Shown: piece after piece, positions 8,042 through 16,903 of the stretch
Numbering within the stretch: the stretch's first letter is position 1
Layout of the letters: each line of letters opens with the position of its first letter
Origin: Anaerolineales bacterium
GTDB taxonomy: Bacteria; Chloroflexota; Anaerolineae; Anaerolineales; DRMV01
Direction: 5' to 3'
Assembly (NCBI GenBank): GCA_027053355.1
Contig: JALUDX010000050.1
Coordinates: forward strand, 270-42,622
Length of the DNA stretch: 42,353 nucleotides
The notes under the pieces: generated by a model
The model's input: only the letters and a program-made list of their open reading frames with translations
Told to the model about the DNA's origin: nothing
The model's database searches: none
Translations under genes and position numbers: made by a program

Positions 8042-8812
8042 ATGCCTGCTTTTTTCCCTCACCTGCCACGACCGCTGGTCATTGCTCATCGCGGCGCGTC
8101 GGCCGACGCGCCGGAAAACACCTTGCGCGCTTTCCGCCTGGCCGTGGCTCAGCAAGCCGACGCGGTGGAACTGGACGCCAAACTCAGCCGCGATGGCCGC
8201 ATCGTGGTGATTCACGACGATACCGTCGACCGCACCACCAACGGCCACGGCGCGGTGCGCCGCCTCGATTGGGCGGCGCTGCAGCGTTTGAGCGCCGGCG
8301 GCGCGGCCGACGACCCCGAAACCGCCATCCCCCTGTTGGCCGACGTGCTGCGCGCGGTGGTCGACGACTTGCTGGTCAACATCGAACTGACCAACTACGC
8401 CGCGCCGCTCGACGCGCTCCCCTGCCGCGCGGCCGAAACCATCGCGGCCTTGGGCGTGCAAAAACGGGTGTGGATTTCTTCGTTCAACCCCCTGACCTTG
8501 TTCCGATTTGCTCGCTGCCTGCCTGAGGTGCCGATAGGCTTTTTGGTAGACCAGGCGCGCCCCTGGCTTTATACCCTTTTCCGTTGGGTGGTACCCCACC
8601 AGGCCGTCGAACCGCACCTCAAATTGGCGACCGCCCGGGCCGTGCAGCACTGGCGGGGGGAAGGCAAAGCCGTGCTCGTCTATACCGTCAACCAGCCCGA
8701 AGCCATGCGCCGGCTGTTTGCCTGGGGGGTGGACGGCATTTTCACCGACCGCCCCGCCCTGGCTCGTCAGATACGCGACGAGCAGAAGCATGAAAACCGT
8801 TTGCCCGGATAA
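8042..8812 (+). CDS. Glycerophosphodiester phosphodiesterase
   Basis: A 256-residue GDPD-family enzyme that hydrolyses deacylated phospholipids (glycerophosphodiesters) to glycerol-3-phosphate and an alcohol. The TIM-barrel catalytic residues are all visible: His16-Arg17 (IAHRG), Glu43 and Asp45 (VELDAK) and His58 (VIHDD). Metal-site and substrate residues recur at NIEL and at the C-terminal VYTVNQP and [10 protein letters not shown]. No signal peptide is seen, so it is probably cytoplasmic. ATG 8042 follows the ATPase stop directly. The stop codon (8810-8812) lies inside the left end of mobile element E3. Without the element the frame would run on in phase to the ATG of the next gene. The catalytic domain itself appears complete. 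Confidence 0.93.
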   Translation: MPAFFPHLPRPLVIAHRGASADAPENTLRAFRLAVAQQADAVELDAKLSRDGRIVVIHDDTVDRTTNGHGAVRRLDWAALQRLSAGGAADDPETAIPLLADVLRAVVDDLLVNIELTNYAAPLDALPCRAAETIAALGVQKRVWISSFNPLTLFRFARCLPEVPIGFLVDQARPWLYTLFRWVVPHQAVEPHLKLATARAVQHWRGEGKAVLVYTVNQPEAMRRLFAWGVDGIFTDRPALARQIRDEQKHENRLPG

Positions 8813-9104
8813 CCGTTCAGCCTCAAAGAGAAACGACCGATTGCACAGAGAGGGCACCGAGAACCCAGAAGGCGGAAGGGGTCGAGGTACTGAGGGTTTG
8901 AGGTAAAGGGGGGCTGGTTACCCGGTTGTGTAGTGACCTGGTTAGGAGGTGCGCCTCTTGGCGCTCCCTCTGCGCCTTTGTGTTCCTTTGCGCTCTTTGC
9001 GCTACTTTTTTGCGTCTTTGCGTTACTTGGTGCCCAAAAATCCGCGACTATCCGTAATCGTCCGTGTTCATCCGTGGCCTGTTTTCCAAAGGCTGAACAG
9101 TTAC
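8809..9104 (+). mobile_element. MITE-like element E3 between GDPD and GH3 genes
   Basis: A 296-bp element with ends ATAACCGTTCAGCC and GGCTGAACAGTTAC (9091-9104). It is flanked by TTGCCCGG (8801-8808) and CTGCCCGG (9105-9112), a 7/8 direct repeat read as an 8-bp target duplication. The interior carries CACAGAGAGGGCACCGAGA and CTCTTGGCGCTCC / CTGCGCCTTTG-type motifs. It fills nearly the whole 307-bp spacer. Its left end provides the GDPD stop codon, and its right flank abuts the GGAGG of the next gene. Confidence 0.82.
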
Positions 9105-9119
9105 CTGCCCGGAGGAAAG

Positions 9120-11900
9120 ATGCGTCGCCCCCAGCGCCGACGGGCGTTCACCGCCGTCGGGTTGCTTTTGCTCTGGCTGATTGGCCTCTGGCCTGGCCGG
9201 TTCGCACACGCCCAGGCCGACGACCCGCGCGCCTGCGCCCAGGCTGTGTTGGCCCGCCTCACCCCCCAAGAGCGCATCGGTCAGATTTTCTTGATTACCT
9301 TCCAAGGCCACGAGATCACCCCCGACCACCCGGTTTACGACCTGATTGCCCAATATCGCGTCGGCGGCGTGGTGCTGCGCCGCGACAACGACAACATCCT
9401 GCCCACCGAGCCGGCTCTGGTGCCCCAGGCCGTGCAACAAGAAATCATCGCCCTGCAGCGCACCGCGTGGCAAACCGCCCGCCAATCGTCCCCCGGCACG
9501 CAGCCCCCCTCGGGAACCTTCGTTCCCCTGCTGGTGGCCATTGCCCAGGATGGCGATGGCTACCCCCACGACCAAATCCTCGCCGGGATGACCCCGCTGC
9601 CCAGTCCCTTGGCCATCGGGGCCACGTGGCAGCCCCAATTAGCCCAGGCCGTGGGCAAAATTTTAGGCCGGGAACTGGCCGCGCTGGGCGTGAACATGCT
9701 GTTGGGCCCGCCCTTGGATGTGGCCGCCACCCCGCACCCCGGCAGCCCCGGCGATTTGGGCACCGCGACCTTTGGCGGCGACCCTTACTGGGTTGGTCGC
9801 ATGGGGCAGGCCTTTGTCCAGGGCGTGCACGAAGGCGGCGGCGGCCATTTGGCCGTGGTGGTCAAACACTTCCCCGGCTATACCGGCTCCGACCGCTCGC
9901 CCCAAGACGAAGTGGCCACCGTCCGCAAATCGTTAGAGCAACTCAAACAAATCGAACTCGCCCCCTTCTTCACGGTCACCGACCCCAACAGCGACCCCGC
10001 GGCCCGCGCCGACGGCCTGCTGGTCTCCCACATCCGCTACCAGGGCTTTCAGGGCAACATCCGGGCGACTACCCGCCCCGTGAGCCTCGACCCACAAGCT
10101 TTAGCCCAACTCATGGCGCTGCAATCCTTTGCAACCTGGCGCGAGCAGGGCGGCGTCATCGTCAGCGACGACCTGGGCAGCCGGGCGATCCGCCGGTTTT
10201 ACGACCCCACCGAACGCACTTTCAACGCCTTGTTGGTCGCGCGCGATGCCCTCTTGGCCGGGAACGACTTGCTTTACCTGGGGCCGGGCTTCTTCGACCC
10301 GCAAGACCCTGACCAGCCCACCACATTGCAGCGCACGTTGGCGTTTTTTGCCCAGAAATACCGCTCCGACCCGGCCTTTGCCCAGCGGGTGGACGCGGCG
10401 GCCACCCAGGTGCTCACCCTCAAGTGTCGGCTTTATCGCTCCTTTGCCTACGGCGCGACCCTCCCTTCGGCTCAGGCTTTGCAGCACGTGGGGGAGGGCC
10501 AAGACGCGGTGTTTCAGGTAGCCCAGCAAGCCGCCACCCTGCTCAGCCCCGCGCCCACCGATTTGGAAACCGTGCTCCCCACGCCGCCCCAGGTGCGCGA
10601 GCGCATCCTCTTCCTGGCCGACGCGCTGCCCTACCGTCAGTGCAGCGAATGCCCCCAGCAGCAGGCCCTTTCCCCCCAGGCTTTTCGCACTGCGGTGTTG
10701 CGCCTCTATGGGCCGCAAGGCGGCGCCCAGGTCAGGCCGTGGGATTTGCAAAGCCTGACCTTCGCCGACCTGCAGGCCTGGTTGGACGCGCCCGACGACC
10801 ACCCCGAGGTAGGCCGCCAATTGCAGCAGGCCGATTGGGTGGTCGTCGGTTTGTTGGATGTGAACCCCCAGCGTCCCAACGCGCTGGCCTTTCGCCGCCT
10901 GCTCAACCAACAGGCCAACCTTCTGCGGCACAAGAAAGTGGTCGTCTTTGCTTTCAACGCGCCGTACTACCTGGACGCCACCGACATTTCCAAACTTTCG
11001 GCCTACTACGGCTTGTTTAGCAAGGCGCCGCCCTTTGTGGAAGTGGCTGCCCGACTGCTCTTTCGGGAATTGCCTCCCCGCGGCGCGCTGCCCGTTTCGG
11101 TCGCCGGCATTGGCTACGACCTGATCACAGCCACCGCGCCCGATCCCCAGCAGGTCATCTCTCTGTCGTGGGATTTCCCTCAGCCTGCCGAGAAAGCCAC
11201 GCCCACCCCTACCGCAGAGGCCGGCCAAAAGCCGCTGCAAATCACCCCCGGCCAGGCCGTGCCTGTGCGCACCGGCGTGATTTTGGATCACAACGGGCAT
11301 CCTGTGCCCGACGGCACGGTGGTGCGGTTCTTGCTCTCTGCCCCGGGCGGCGAACCTGTGCAGCAAAGCCAAGAGACCACCACCACCGACGGCGTGGCGC
11401 GGGCCACGTTTCAGGTCTCAGAACCGGGCTTGTGGGAAATCCGCGCCCAAAGCGACCCCGCGCGGCGCTCTGCAGTGCTGCAACTGGTGGTGCCTGCGGC
11501 TCAAGGCCAAAGCACCCCACCACCCACCGTCCCCCCCAGCCCTACCGTTGCTCCAACGCTTGCCCCCACCCCGTTTCCCACCCCTGCCCTCCACGCCCGG
11601 CCAGGGTTGACGCTGGACGATTATTTCAAGGCCTTGCTGGTGGCGCTGCTGGCGGCCGCACTGGTTTATCGGGTTGCTCTGCAAACCGGCCGCACCCGCT
11701 GGGGCGTGCGCTGGGGGCTGCTCACCTTCAGCGGCGGCATGGCGGGCTACCTCTTCCTCGCGGCCAGGCGCTCGTGGGCTGCCACGGCCCACGCCCGTTG
11801 GGATGGCTGGGCTGCGGTGTTGCTCACCTTGCTCGGCGCGCTGTTGGGGTTGACGGCCGGGTTGGGGTGGTGGTGGTTACGCCACAGGCGGGGGGGGTGA
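9120..11900 (+). CDS. Membrane-anchored glycoside hydrolase family 3 (NagZ-like) protein
   Basis: A 926-residue protein; ATG 9120 follows GGAGGAAAG. A signal peptide or anchor is at about residues 8-30. The GH3 N-terminal TIM-barrel (about 40-430) resembles bacterial beta-N-acetylhexosaminidases, with LGPPLDVAA, KHFPGY (249-254) and the nucleophile motif VSDDLG (Asp350/351). The usual KHFPGHG...DSH segment, whose His acts as acid/base in NagZ, reads KHFPGYTGSDRSPQDE here, so that His is not evident. A second GH3-type alpha/beta domain spans about 450-680, a beta-sandwich about 695-790 and a Pro/Thr linker about 798-825. Three transmembrane helices end the chain. The likely role is hydrolysis of cell-wall or exopolysaccharide glycans at the outer membrane face. 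Activity needs testing because of the altered loop. Confidence 0.83.
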   Translation: MRRPQRRRAFTAVGLLLLWLIGLWPGRFAHAQADDPRACAQAVLARLTPQERIGQIFLITFQGHEITPDHPVYDLIAQYRVGGVVLRRDNDNILPTEPALVPQAVQQEIIALQRTAWQTARQSSPGTQPPSGTFVPLLVAIAQDGDGYPHDQILAGMTPLPSPLAIGATWQPQLAQAVGKILGRELAALGVNMLLGPPLDVAATPHPGSPGDLGTATFGGDPYWVGRMGQAFVQGVHEGGGGHLAVVVKHFPGYTGSDRSPQDEVATVRKSLEQLKQIELAPFFTVTDPNSDPAARADGLLVSHIRYQGFQGNIRATTRPVSLDPQALAQLMALQSFATWREQGGVIVSDDLGSRAIRRFYDPTERTFNALLVARDALLAGNDLLYLGPGFFDPQDPDQPTTLQRTLAFFAQKYRSDPAFAQRVDAAATQVLTLKCRLYRSFAYGATLPSAQALQHVGEGQDAVFQVAQQAATLLSPAPTDLETVLPTPPQVRERILFLADALPYRQCSECPQQQALSPQAFRTAVLRLYGPQGGAQVRPWDLQSLTFADLQAWLDAPDDHPEVGRQLQQADWVVVGLLDVNPQRPNALAFRRLLNQQANLLRHKKVVVFAFNAPYYLDATDISKLSAYYGLFSKAPPFVEVAARLLFRELPPRGALPVSVAGIGYDLITATAPDPQQVISLSWDFPQPAEKATPTPTAEAGQKPLQITPGQAVPVRTGVILDHNGHPVPDGTVVRFLLSAPGGEPVQQSQETTTTDGVARATFQVSEPGLWEIRAQSDPARRSAVLQLVVPAAQGQSTPPPTVPPSPTVAPTLAPTPFPTPALHARPGLTLDDYFKALLVALLAAALVYRVALQTGRTRWGVRWGLLTFSGGMAGYLFLAARRSWAATAHARWDGWAAVLLTLLGALLGLTAGLGWWWLRHRRGG

Positions 11901-11948
11901 GGTAAAGAGGGCTGGTTGCCTGGTCGCGTGGCGTCCCCTTTGGCGTTC

Positions 11949-12402
11949 TGGTATGATTGGCGTTACCAACCACCGATTGACACAGATTTACACCGATTGG
12001 GTGAAAAACACAGAAGACACAGAAAACCCACAGAAAACACAGAGTAACTATTCAGCCTTGGCAAGAAGAAACCACAGATTACGCAGATTACGCAGAAAGA
12101 GATCCACAGATGAGCATAGATTGGGCGAAAAACACTAAAAAGCCCGCGCTCGCCCTCACTTCTTGGCGGTCTTGGCGTCATCTTGGCGATCTTGGCGACC
12201 TAAAAATCCGTGCTATCCGTGGTCTATTCCCTTGTGGCTGAATAGTTACAACACAGAAACTTTTCTTGGCGCCCTTGGCGCTAATCTCTCTGCGCCTCTG
12301 CTTCCTCTGCGGCTTTGCGTTCACCCTTGGCGACTTAAAATCCGCGGCCATCCGTTTTATCCGCGTTGTCCGCGGCCTATTTCCCCAAGGCTGAACCGTT
12401 AC
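11949..12402 (+). repeat. Composite spacer repeat E4, interrupted by element E5
   Basis: Positions 11949-12043 are identical to 131-225. After the E5 insertion the same sequence resumes at 12250 (AACACAGAAACTTTT) and continues through CTCTGCGCCTCTGCTTCC-like motifs to a right end GGCTGAACCGTTAC at 12389-12402, only 5 bp before the GT4 start codon. No target duplication was found for the composite as a whole. Together with E5 this accounts for the 507-bp spacer; no gene is present in it. Confidence 0.8.
12044..12249 (+). mobile_element. MITE-like element E5, nested, with perfect ends and target duplication
   Basis: The cleanest copy of the family. It is 206 bp, with perfect 14-bp terminal inverted repeats GTAACTATTCAGCC and GGCTGAATAGTTAC, flanked by the perfect 8-bp repeat AACACAGA (12036-12043 and 12250-12257). 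It interrupts the E4 repeat, whose uninterrupted counterpart is seen at 214-230. The interior (ACCACAGATTACGCAG, then AGCCCGCGCTCGCCC, then TTGGCGGTCTTGGCG) closely matches E10 and, in reverse complement, E11. Confidence 0.92.
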
Positions 12403-12407
12403 AACCC

Positions 12408-13544
12408 ATGCGCATCCTCTACTTTTCCCTCGACTACACGCCCCACGACCACCGTTTTTTGGCCGCGCTGGCTCAAAGCGAACACCAGGTGGCCTATTTG
12501 CGGTTGCAGCGCGGCCCCCGCCAGACCGAAGACCGCCCCCTGCCCCCCGGCGTCCGGCAGATTCGGTGGCGGGGCGGCCAACGCCCCTATCGCCGCCGCG
12601 CCCTGCCCGCGCTGTGGTGGGACTTCCGCCGGGTGGTGCGCGCCGAGCGCCCCGACCTGATCCACGCGGGGCCTTTGCAGACCGTGGCCCTCTTCCCCGC
12701 GCTGCTGCGCTTTCACCCCCTGGTCAGCATGTCGTGGGGATACGACCTGCAGCGGGATGCCGAGCGCGGCCCCTTCAACCGCTGGGCTACCCGCCAGGTG
12801 CTCGGCCACAGCGATTGGCTCATCGCCGATTGTCAGGCCGTGGCGCAACGGGCGCAGGCCTGGGGCTTTCCCCCGGAGCGGATCGCCTTGGTGCCCTGGG
12901 GGGTCGATTTGCAACATTTTTCGCCCCAGCCGGCCGACGGCCGCAGCCTGCGGGCGCGCCTGGGTTGGGATGACGCGTTCGTGGTCTTCCACAACCGCTC
13001 GTGGGAGCCCCTCTACGGCGTGGACGTGATGGCGCAGGCTTTTCTGCGCGCCGCCCGGCAAGAACCGCGGCTGCGTTTGATGCTCTTGGGCGGCGGGTCG
13101 TTGGCGCCCCTGCTGCACCGGTTGTTCCACGACGCGCAAATGCTGGATCGGGTGCATTTTTTCGGGCAGGTTTCGCAGCGCGACCTGCCGCGTTATTACC
13201 GCGCCGCCGACCTGTATGTCAGCGCCTCACACACCGATGGCTCGTCGGTGTCGCTGATGGAAGCCTTGGCCTGTGGCTTGCCCGTCGCGGTGTCCGACAT
13301 CCCCTCCAACCGGGAATGGGTGACGCCGGGGCAGGAGGGCTGGCTGTTCCCCGATGGCGATGCGGACGCGCTGGCCGCCCGCATCTTGCAGGCTGTGCGG
13401 CTTCCCCCTGCCGAGCGGGCTGCGCTGGGACGCCGCGCCCGCGCCCGCGCCGAAGCCCAGGCCGATTGGGCGCGCAATTTTCAGCGCGTCCTGGCCGTGT
13501 ACCGCCGCGCCGTCCACCCCTCCCAAAAGGAGCCCGCCCCATGA
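12408..13544 (+). CDS. Glycosyltransferase family 4-type (GT-B)
   Basis: A 378-residue GT-B glycosyltransferase, first gene of a coupled surface-glycan operon. The N-terminal acceptor domain starts MRILYFSLDYTPHDHRF. The C-terminal nucleotide-sugar domain has VPWGVDLQHF, the FVVFHNRSWEPLYGVD segment, LMLLGGG and the E-x7-E-type region SVSLMEALACGLPVAVSD, typical of retaining GT4 enzymes. No signal or membrane segment is seen, so it should act at the cytoplasmic membrane face. ATG 12408 lies 5 bp after a repeat end and has no clear RBS. The stop overlaps the next start as ATGA. Confidence 0.88.
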   Translation: MRILYFSLDYTPHDHRFLAALAQSEHQVAYLRLQRGPRQTEDRPLPPGVRQIRWRGGQRPYRRRALPALWWDFRRVVRAERPDLIHAGPLQTVALFPALLRFHPLVSMSWGYDLQRDAERGPFNRWATRQVLGHSDWLIADCQAVAQRAQAWGFPPERIALVPWGVDLQHFSPQPADGRSLRARLGWDDAFVVFHNRSWEPLYGVDVMAQAFLRAARQEPRLRLMLLGGGSLAPLLHRLFHDAQMLDRVHFFGQVSQRDLPRYYRAADLYVSASHTDGSSVSLMEALACGLPVAVSDIPSNREWVTPGQEGWLFPDGDADALAARILQAVRLPPAERAALGRRARARAEAQADWARNFQRVLAVYRRAVHPSQKEPAP

Positions 13545-14374
13545 CCACCCTGGCCATCATCCAGGCCCGCATGGCTTCTTCGCGCCTGCCGGGGAAGGTG
13601 ATGCTGCCCATTGCCGACGCGCCCATGTTGGCGTGGGTGGTGCGCCGTGCCCAGGCCGCCCGGGGCATCGACCAGGTGGTGGTGGCGACCACCACCGAGG
13701 AAGACGACGCCCCCGTGGCCGCCTGGTGCGCCCGCGCGGGCGTGCCGTGTTATCGTGGCCACCCGTTGGACGTGCTGGATCGCTACTATCAGGCCGCGCA
13801 AGCCTATCGTGGGGAAGTGGTCGTCCGCCTGACCGCGGACTGCCCCTTTTTGGATCCCGCGCTGCTCGACGACCTGTTAGCCCGTTTTGCCGTCCATCGC
13901 CTCGATTTTGCCGCCAACCGTCTGCCTGAGCCGTGGGGGCGCTCTTTCCCCATCGGCCTGGATGCGGAAGTGATGACCCTGGATGCGTTGCAACGCGCCT
14001 GGCGAGAGGCCCGCGCGCCTCATCAGCGGGAGCACGTCACGCCTTATTTTTACGACGACGCGGCCGTCGAGGCCCTGCGCTTTCGGCCCCAGGCCGCGCG
14101 TTGGCGGCAGACCACCACCCCGCGGGGCTTTCGCATCGCGCTGCTGCACGCGGCAGAAAATTTGGGGCACCTGCGCTGGACTGTGGATACGCCCGCCGAC
14201 CTGCAGGCGGCCCGCGCGTTGGCGCAGCGGCTGGCCGCGTTCCCGGCAGACGCCCAAACGTCGTGGCAGACGTTGCTCGCCTTAGTGCAGGCAGAGCCTG
14301 AGTTGATGTCCCTCAACGCGCACGTCCGCCACAAGACCCATCGCGACGTGGACGACCGCCTGCTTTCGTTATGA
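13541..14374 (+). CDS. SpsF-like cytidylyltransferase family protein
   Basis: A 277-residue nucleotidyltransferase of the CMP-sugar synthetase superfamily. It begins TLAIIQARMASSRLPGKVM, the signature of SpsF-type proteins. VVRLTADCPFLDPAL matches the metal- and substrate-binding TADCP motif, and HLRWTVDTPADL is the conserved C-terminal motif. SpsF-like enzymes are linked to spore-coat or flagellar glycans and to nonulosonic acid pathways, where they activate sugars with CTP. The exact substrate cannot be read here. ATGA overlaps at both ends couple it to the GT4 gene and to the GT-C-like gene. Confidence 0.85.
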   Translation: MTTLAIIQARMASSRLPGKVMLPIADAPMLAWVVRRAQAARGIDQVVVATTTEEDDAPVAAWCARAGVPCYRGHPLDVLDRYYQAAQAYRGEVVVRLTADCPFLDPALLDDLLARFAVHRLDFAANRLPEPWGRSFPIGLDAEVMTLDALQRAWREARAPHQREHVTPYFYDDAAVEALRFRPQAARWRQTTTPRGFRIALLHAAENLGHLRWTVDTPADLQAARALAQRLAAFPADAQTSWQTLLALVQAEPELMSLNAHVRHKTHRDVDDRLLSL

Positions 14375-15984
14375 ACTATTGGCCTGTACCCCGGCGTTGC
14401 CCCCGTTTTGGGGGCGTGGTGCTCCTCGCGGCCGCGGCGGTTTTGGCCGCCGCGGTGTATGCCTACGCGCTGGCGCCCTGGGGGCCGTGGGCTTACACCG
14501 ATAGCGCCGCGTATGTCGACGCCGCCCGGCACATTTTAGCCGGGCAGGGGGTGGTTTCCTTGCAAAGCGACGGCCGCCTCACCTTGTTGACCCACTACCC
14601 GCCGGGCTACCCCGCGCTGTTGGCTGGCGCGCTGCGCTTCACCCACGGCGATTGGATTGCCGCCGGTCGGCTGGTGGATGTGCTTTCGCTGGCGTTCTTT
14701 TTGTTCATCGTGGGCTGGTGGCTTTACGAGGCCAGCGGCTGGCCGATTTTGGGGCTGTTGGGCATGGTGCTGCTGGCGACGGGCTTGCCGGTGGCGCGAG
14801 CCTTCACCAGCCTGATGTCAGAGCCGCCTTTTTTGGTGTTGCTGGCCGCGTGGCTCTACGCGCTGTGGCGCAGCGTGCGCAGGGGCCGGCGCGGCTGGTG
14901 GTGGGCGGCGGTGCTGGTGGCCGCGCTCAGCGTGGGCCTGCGCTACGCGGGGCTGCACGCCGGTATCGTGCTGGTGCTCGCTGCGCTGGCCTTTCCGCCG
15001 GAGCGGCCGTGGCAGGCGCGGCTGAAACGGGCTGTGGCAAGCGGTGCGGTTTTCCTGCTGCCCTTTGGGGGGTGGATGGTGTACGCCCGCGCCGCGGGGC
15101 GCTCGCCGGGCGGTTTCACGCCCCCTGGGCAGTGGCTGCCCGCGCTGGGGCTCTTCTTGCGGCGCAGCGGCGAAACCTTTTTGGCCGCCGCGTTCCCTGC
15201 CTGGCTGCACCCGCCGCTGGTCGCGGTGGCCGCGTTTTGGCTTTTGGTTGCCTTGGTGACCGCGAGGTGGGTGCTTGCGCTGTGGCGCTGGCAACGGCAG
15301 GCCGCGGCAGCCCATGCTCCCCTCGCTGCGCTGGCCCTGGTGGCTGTGCTGGACGCGCTCGCCTGGTTCCCTTTTTTGGCCTTCATGTTCGTCTTCATCG
15401 CGCCGTCGCCCGCACTGGACTTCCGCATGTACACACCCGCGTTCGTCATGTGGTTGATCGGCGGGCTGGCCGCGCTGGCGGCCTGGCTGCGGGCAAAGTG
15501 GCCGCAGCGAGAAGGGGCGCTGCGGGTCGCGGCCGCGGTGGCCGTGGTGGCGCTGCTGGCCTGGATGAAGTCGCCTGCCTCGGCCGCGCACCAGGCGTTG
15601 CTCGACATGCGCTATTTCGGCGAAGGCTACACCGCCCGCCCCTGGCAGGAAAGCGTGGCCGAGGGCGTGCTGCACCACGTGGCCGCCCTGCCCCCGGGTA
15701 CCCCCCTTTATTCCACCCAGTGGCCGGCGGTGATGCTTTGGCTGGAGCGCCCGGCCTTTGCTCTCACTGACCTGCCCCGCTATTTGTTGTGGCAAGAGGC
15801 TTCCAGACTGAACCCGCGTCTGATACAATGGCGGGCGCGCGGCGGCGTGGTGGTGGTGCTGTGGCAACCCGGCGCCGACCGCAGCCGCCTGTGGTGGAAG
15901 GCGCTTTTGAAACGCAACGGCGGCACCCTCTGCGACACCGACGCCATCGGTGCGCTATACTGCCGCCCGCCGGTGAAGCCATGA
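14371..15984 (+). CDS. Polytopic GT-C-type (GT39/ArnT-like) membrane protein
   Basis: A 537-residue membrane protein with roughly ten to twelve hydrophobic segments. The first (about residues 15-35) is followed by an extracytoplasmic loop with YTDSAAYVDAARHILAGQG. The Asp in that loop is placed like the catalytic acid of lipid-phosphosugar-dependent GT-C enzymes. The C-terminal soluble part (about 420-537) contains LPPGTPLYSTQWPAVMLWL. The likely role is glycosylation of surface glycans or proteins using a polyprenyl-phosphate sugar, an inference from topology and neighbours. It starts in an ATGA overlap and its stop overlaps the next gene the same way. Confidence 0.78.
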   Translation: MNYWPVPRRCPRFGGVVLLAAAAVLAAAVYAYALAPWGPWAYTDSAAYVDAARHILAGQGVVSLQSDGRLTLLTHYPPGYPALLAGALRFTHGDWIAAGRLVDVLSLAFFLFIVGWWLYEASGWPILGLLGMVLLATGLPVARAFTSLMSEPPFLVLLAAWLYALWRSVRRGRRGWWWAAVLVAALSVGLRYAGLHAGIVLVLAALAFPPERPWQARLKRAVASGAVFLLPFGGWMVYARAAGRSPGGFTPPGQWLPALGLFLRRSGETFLAAAFPAWLHPPLVAVAAFWLLVALVTARWVLALWRWQRQAAAAHAPLAALALVAVLDALAWFPFLAFMFVFIAPSPALDFRMYTPAFVMWLIGGLAALAAWLRAKWPQREGALRVAAAVAVVALLAWMKSPASAAHQALLDMRYFGEGYTARPWQESVAEGVLHHVAALPPGTPLYSTQWPAVMLWLERPAFALTDLPRYLLWQEASRLNPRLIQWRARGGVVVVLWQPGADRSRLWWKALLKRNGGTLCDTDAIGALYCRPPVKP

Positions 15985-16880
15985 CATCTCCCCTGCTGAC
16001 CCTCTTTTCCGCCCCCAAACCCTTTGACCGGGAGCACATCGCCCTCATCCAGCGCAACGCCATCCGTTCGTGGCTTGCGTTGGGGGCCGAGGTGGAAGTG
16101 CTGCTCATCGGCGACGAGGCGGGCCTGGCCGAAACCGCGGCCGAACTGGGCGTGCGCCATTTGCCCCAAGTGGCGCGCAACGAAAAGGGCACGCCCCTGA
16201 TCCCGTCCATCTTTGCCCGCGCCCGGGAGGCCGCCCGCGCGCCTTACCTGGCCTACTTCAACGCCGACATCGTGGTGTTGCCCGATTTCTTAGAGGCGGT
16301 GCGTCGGGTGACGGCCGCGCTGCCCGACCGCTTCTTGATGGTCGGCCGCCGCTGGGACGTGGACATCACCACCCCCTTGGCCTTCAGTCAGGGCTGGGCG
16401 CACCGCCTGCGGGAGGATGTTTTCCGCAGCGGACGCCTGCATTCCCACTTTGGCATCGACTATTTCGTCTTCCCCAAAGGCGCGTATGCCGACATGCCGC
16501 CCTTTGCCGTGGGCCGCGCGGGGTGGGATAATTGGATGATCTACCACGCCCGCGCCCAGGGCTGGAAGGTGATCGACGCCACGCCCGACGTGCTGGCCGT
16601 GCACCAGAACCACGATTACGCCCACCTCGCGGGTCGGCGGGTGTACGACGTGGAAGAGTCGCAGGTCAACGTGCGGCTGGCCGGAGGGCGCAGCCACATG
16701 TTCAGCCTGTGGGAAGCCACCCACCGCCTGGAAAACGGCCGGGTGCGGCGCTACTTTCGCCCGCACATTGCCCTCTTACGGCGGGTGGAATTGGGCCTGC
16801 AGCGCCACGGCTACCCCTCGTCGCGGCCGGCGCGCTTTCTCATCCAGCGGGTGCGCGGCCTGCTGCAACGCTGGCAGTAG
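15981..16880 (+). CDS. GT-A-like glycosyltransferase family protein
   Basis: A 299-residue soluble protein. It begins PLLTLFSAPKPFDREH and has a GT-A-type donor site YLAYFNADIVVLPDF, where Asn-Ala-Asp stands in the DxD position. Later come VGRAGWDNWMIYHA and VLAVHQNHDYAHL, typical of acceptor and metal-site segments. No membrane segment is predicted. It lies inside a run of coupled glycan genes (4-bp overlap upstream; the next gene starts 23 bp after its stop). Donor and acceptor are unknown. Confidence 0.75.
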   Translation: MTSPLLTLFSAPKPFDREHIALIQRNAIRSWLALGAEVEVLLIGDEAGLAETAAELGVRHLPQVARNEKGTPLIPSIFARAREAARAPYLAYFNADIVVLPDFLEAVRRVTAALPDRFLMVGRRWDVDITTPLAFSQGWAHRLREDVFRSGRLHSHFGIDYFVFPKGAYADMPPFAVGRAGWDNWMIYHARAQGWKVIDATPDVLAVHQNHDYAHLAGRRVYDVEESQVNVRLAGGRSHMFSLWEATHRLENGRVRRYFRPHIALLRRVELGLQRHGYPSSRPARFLIQRVRGLLQRWQ

Positions 16881-16903
16881 GCGCCGCTCGAAAGGTCTTT
16901 GCC

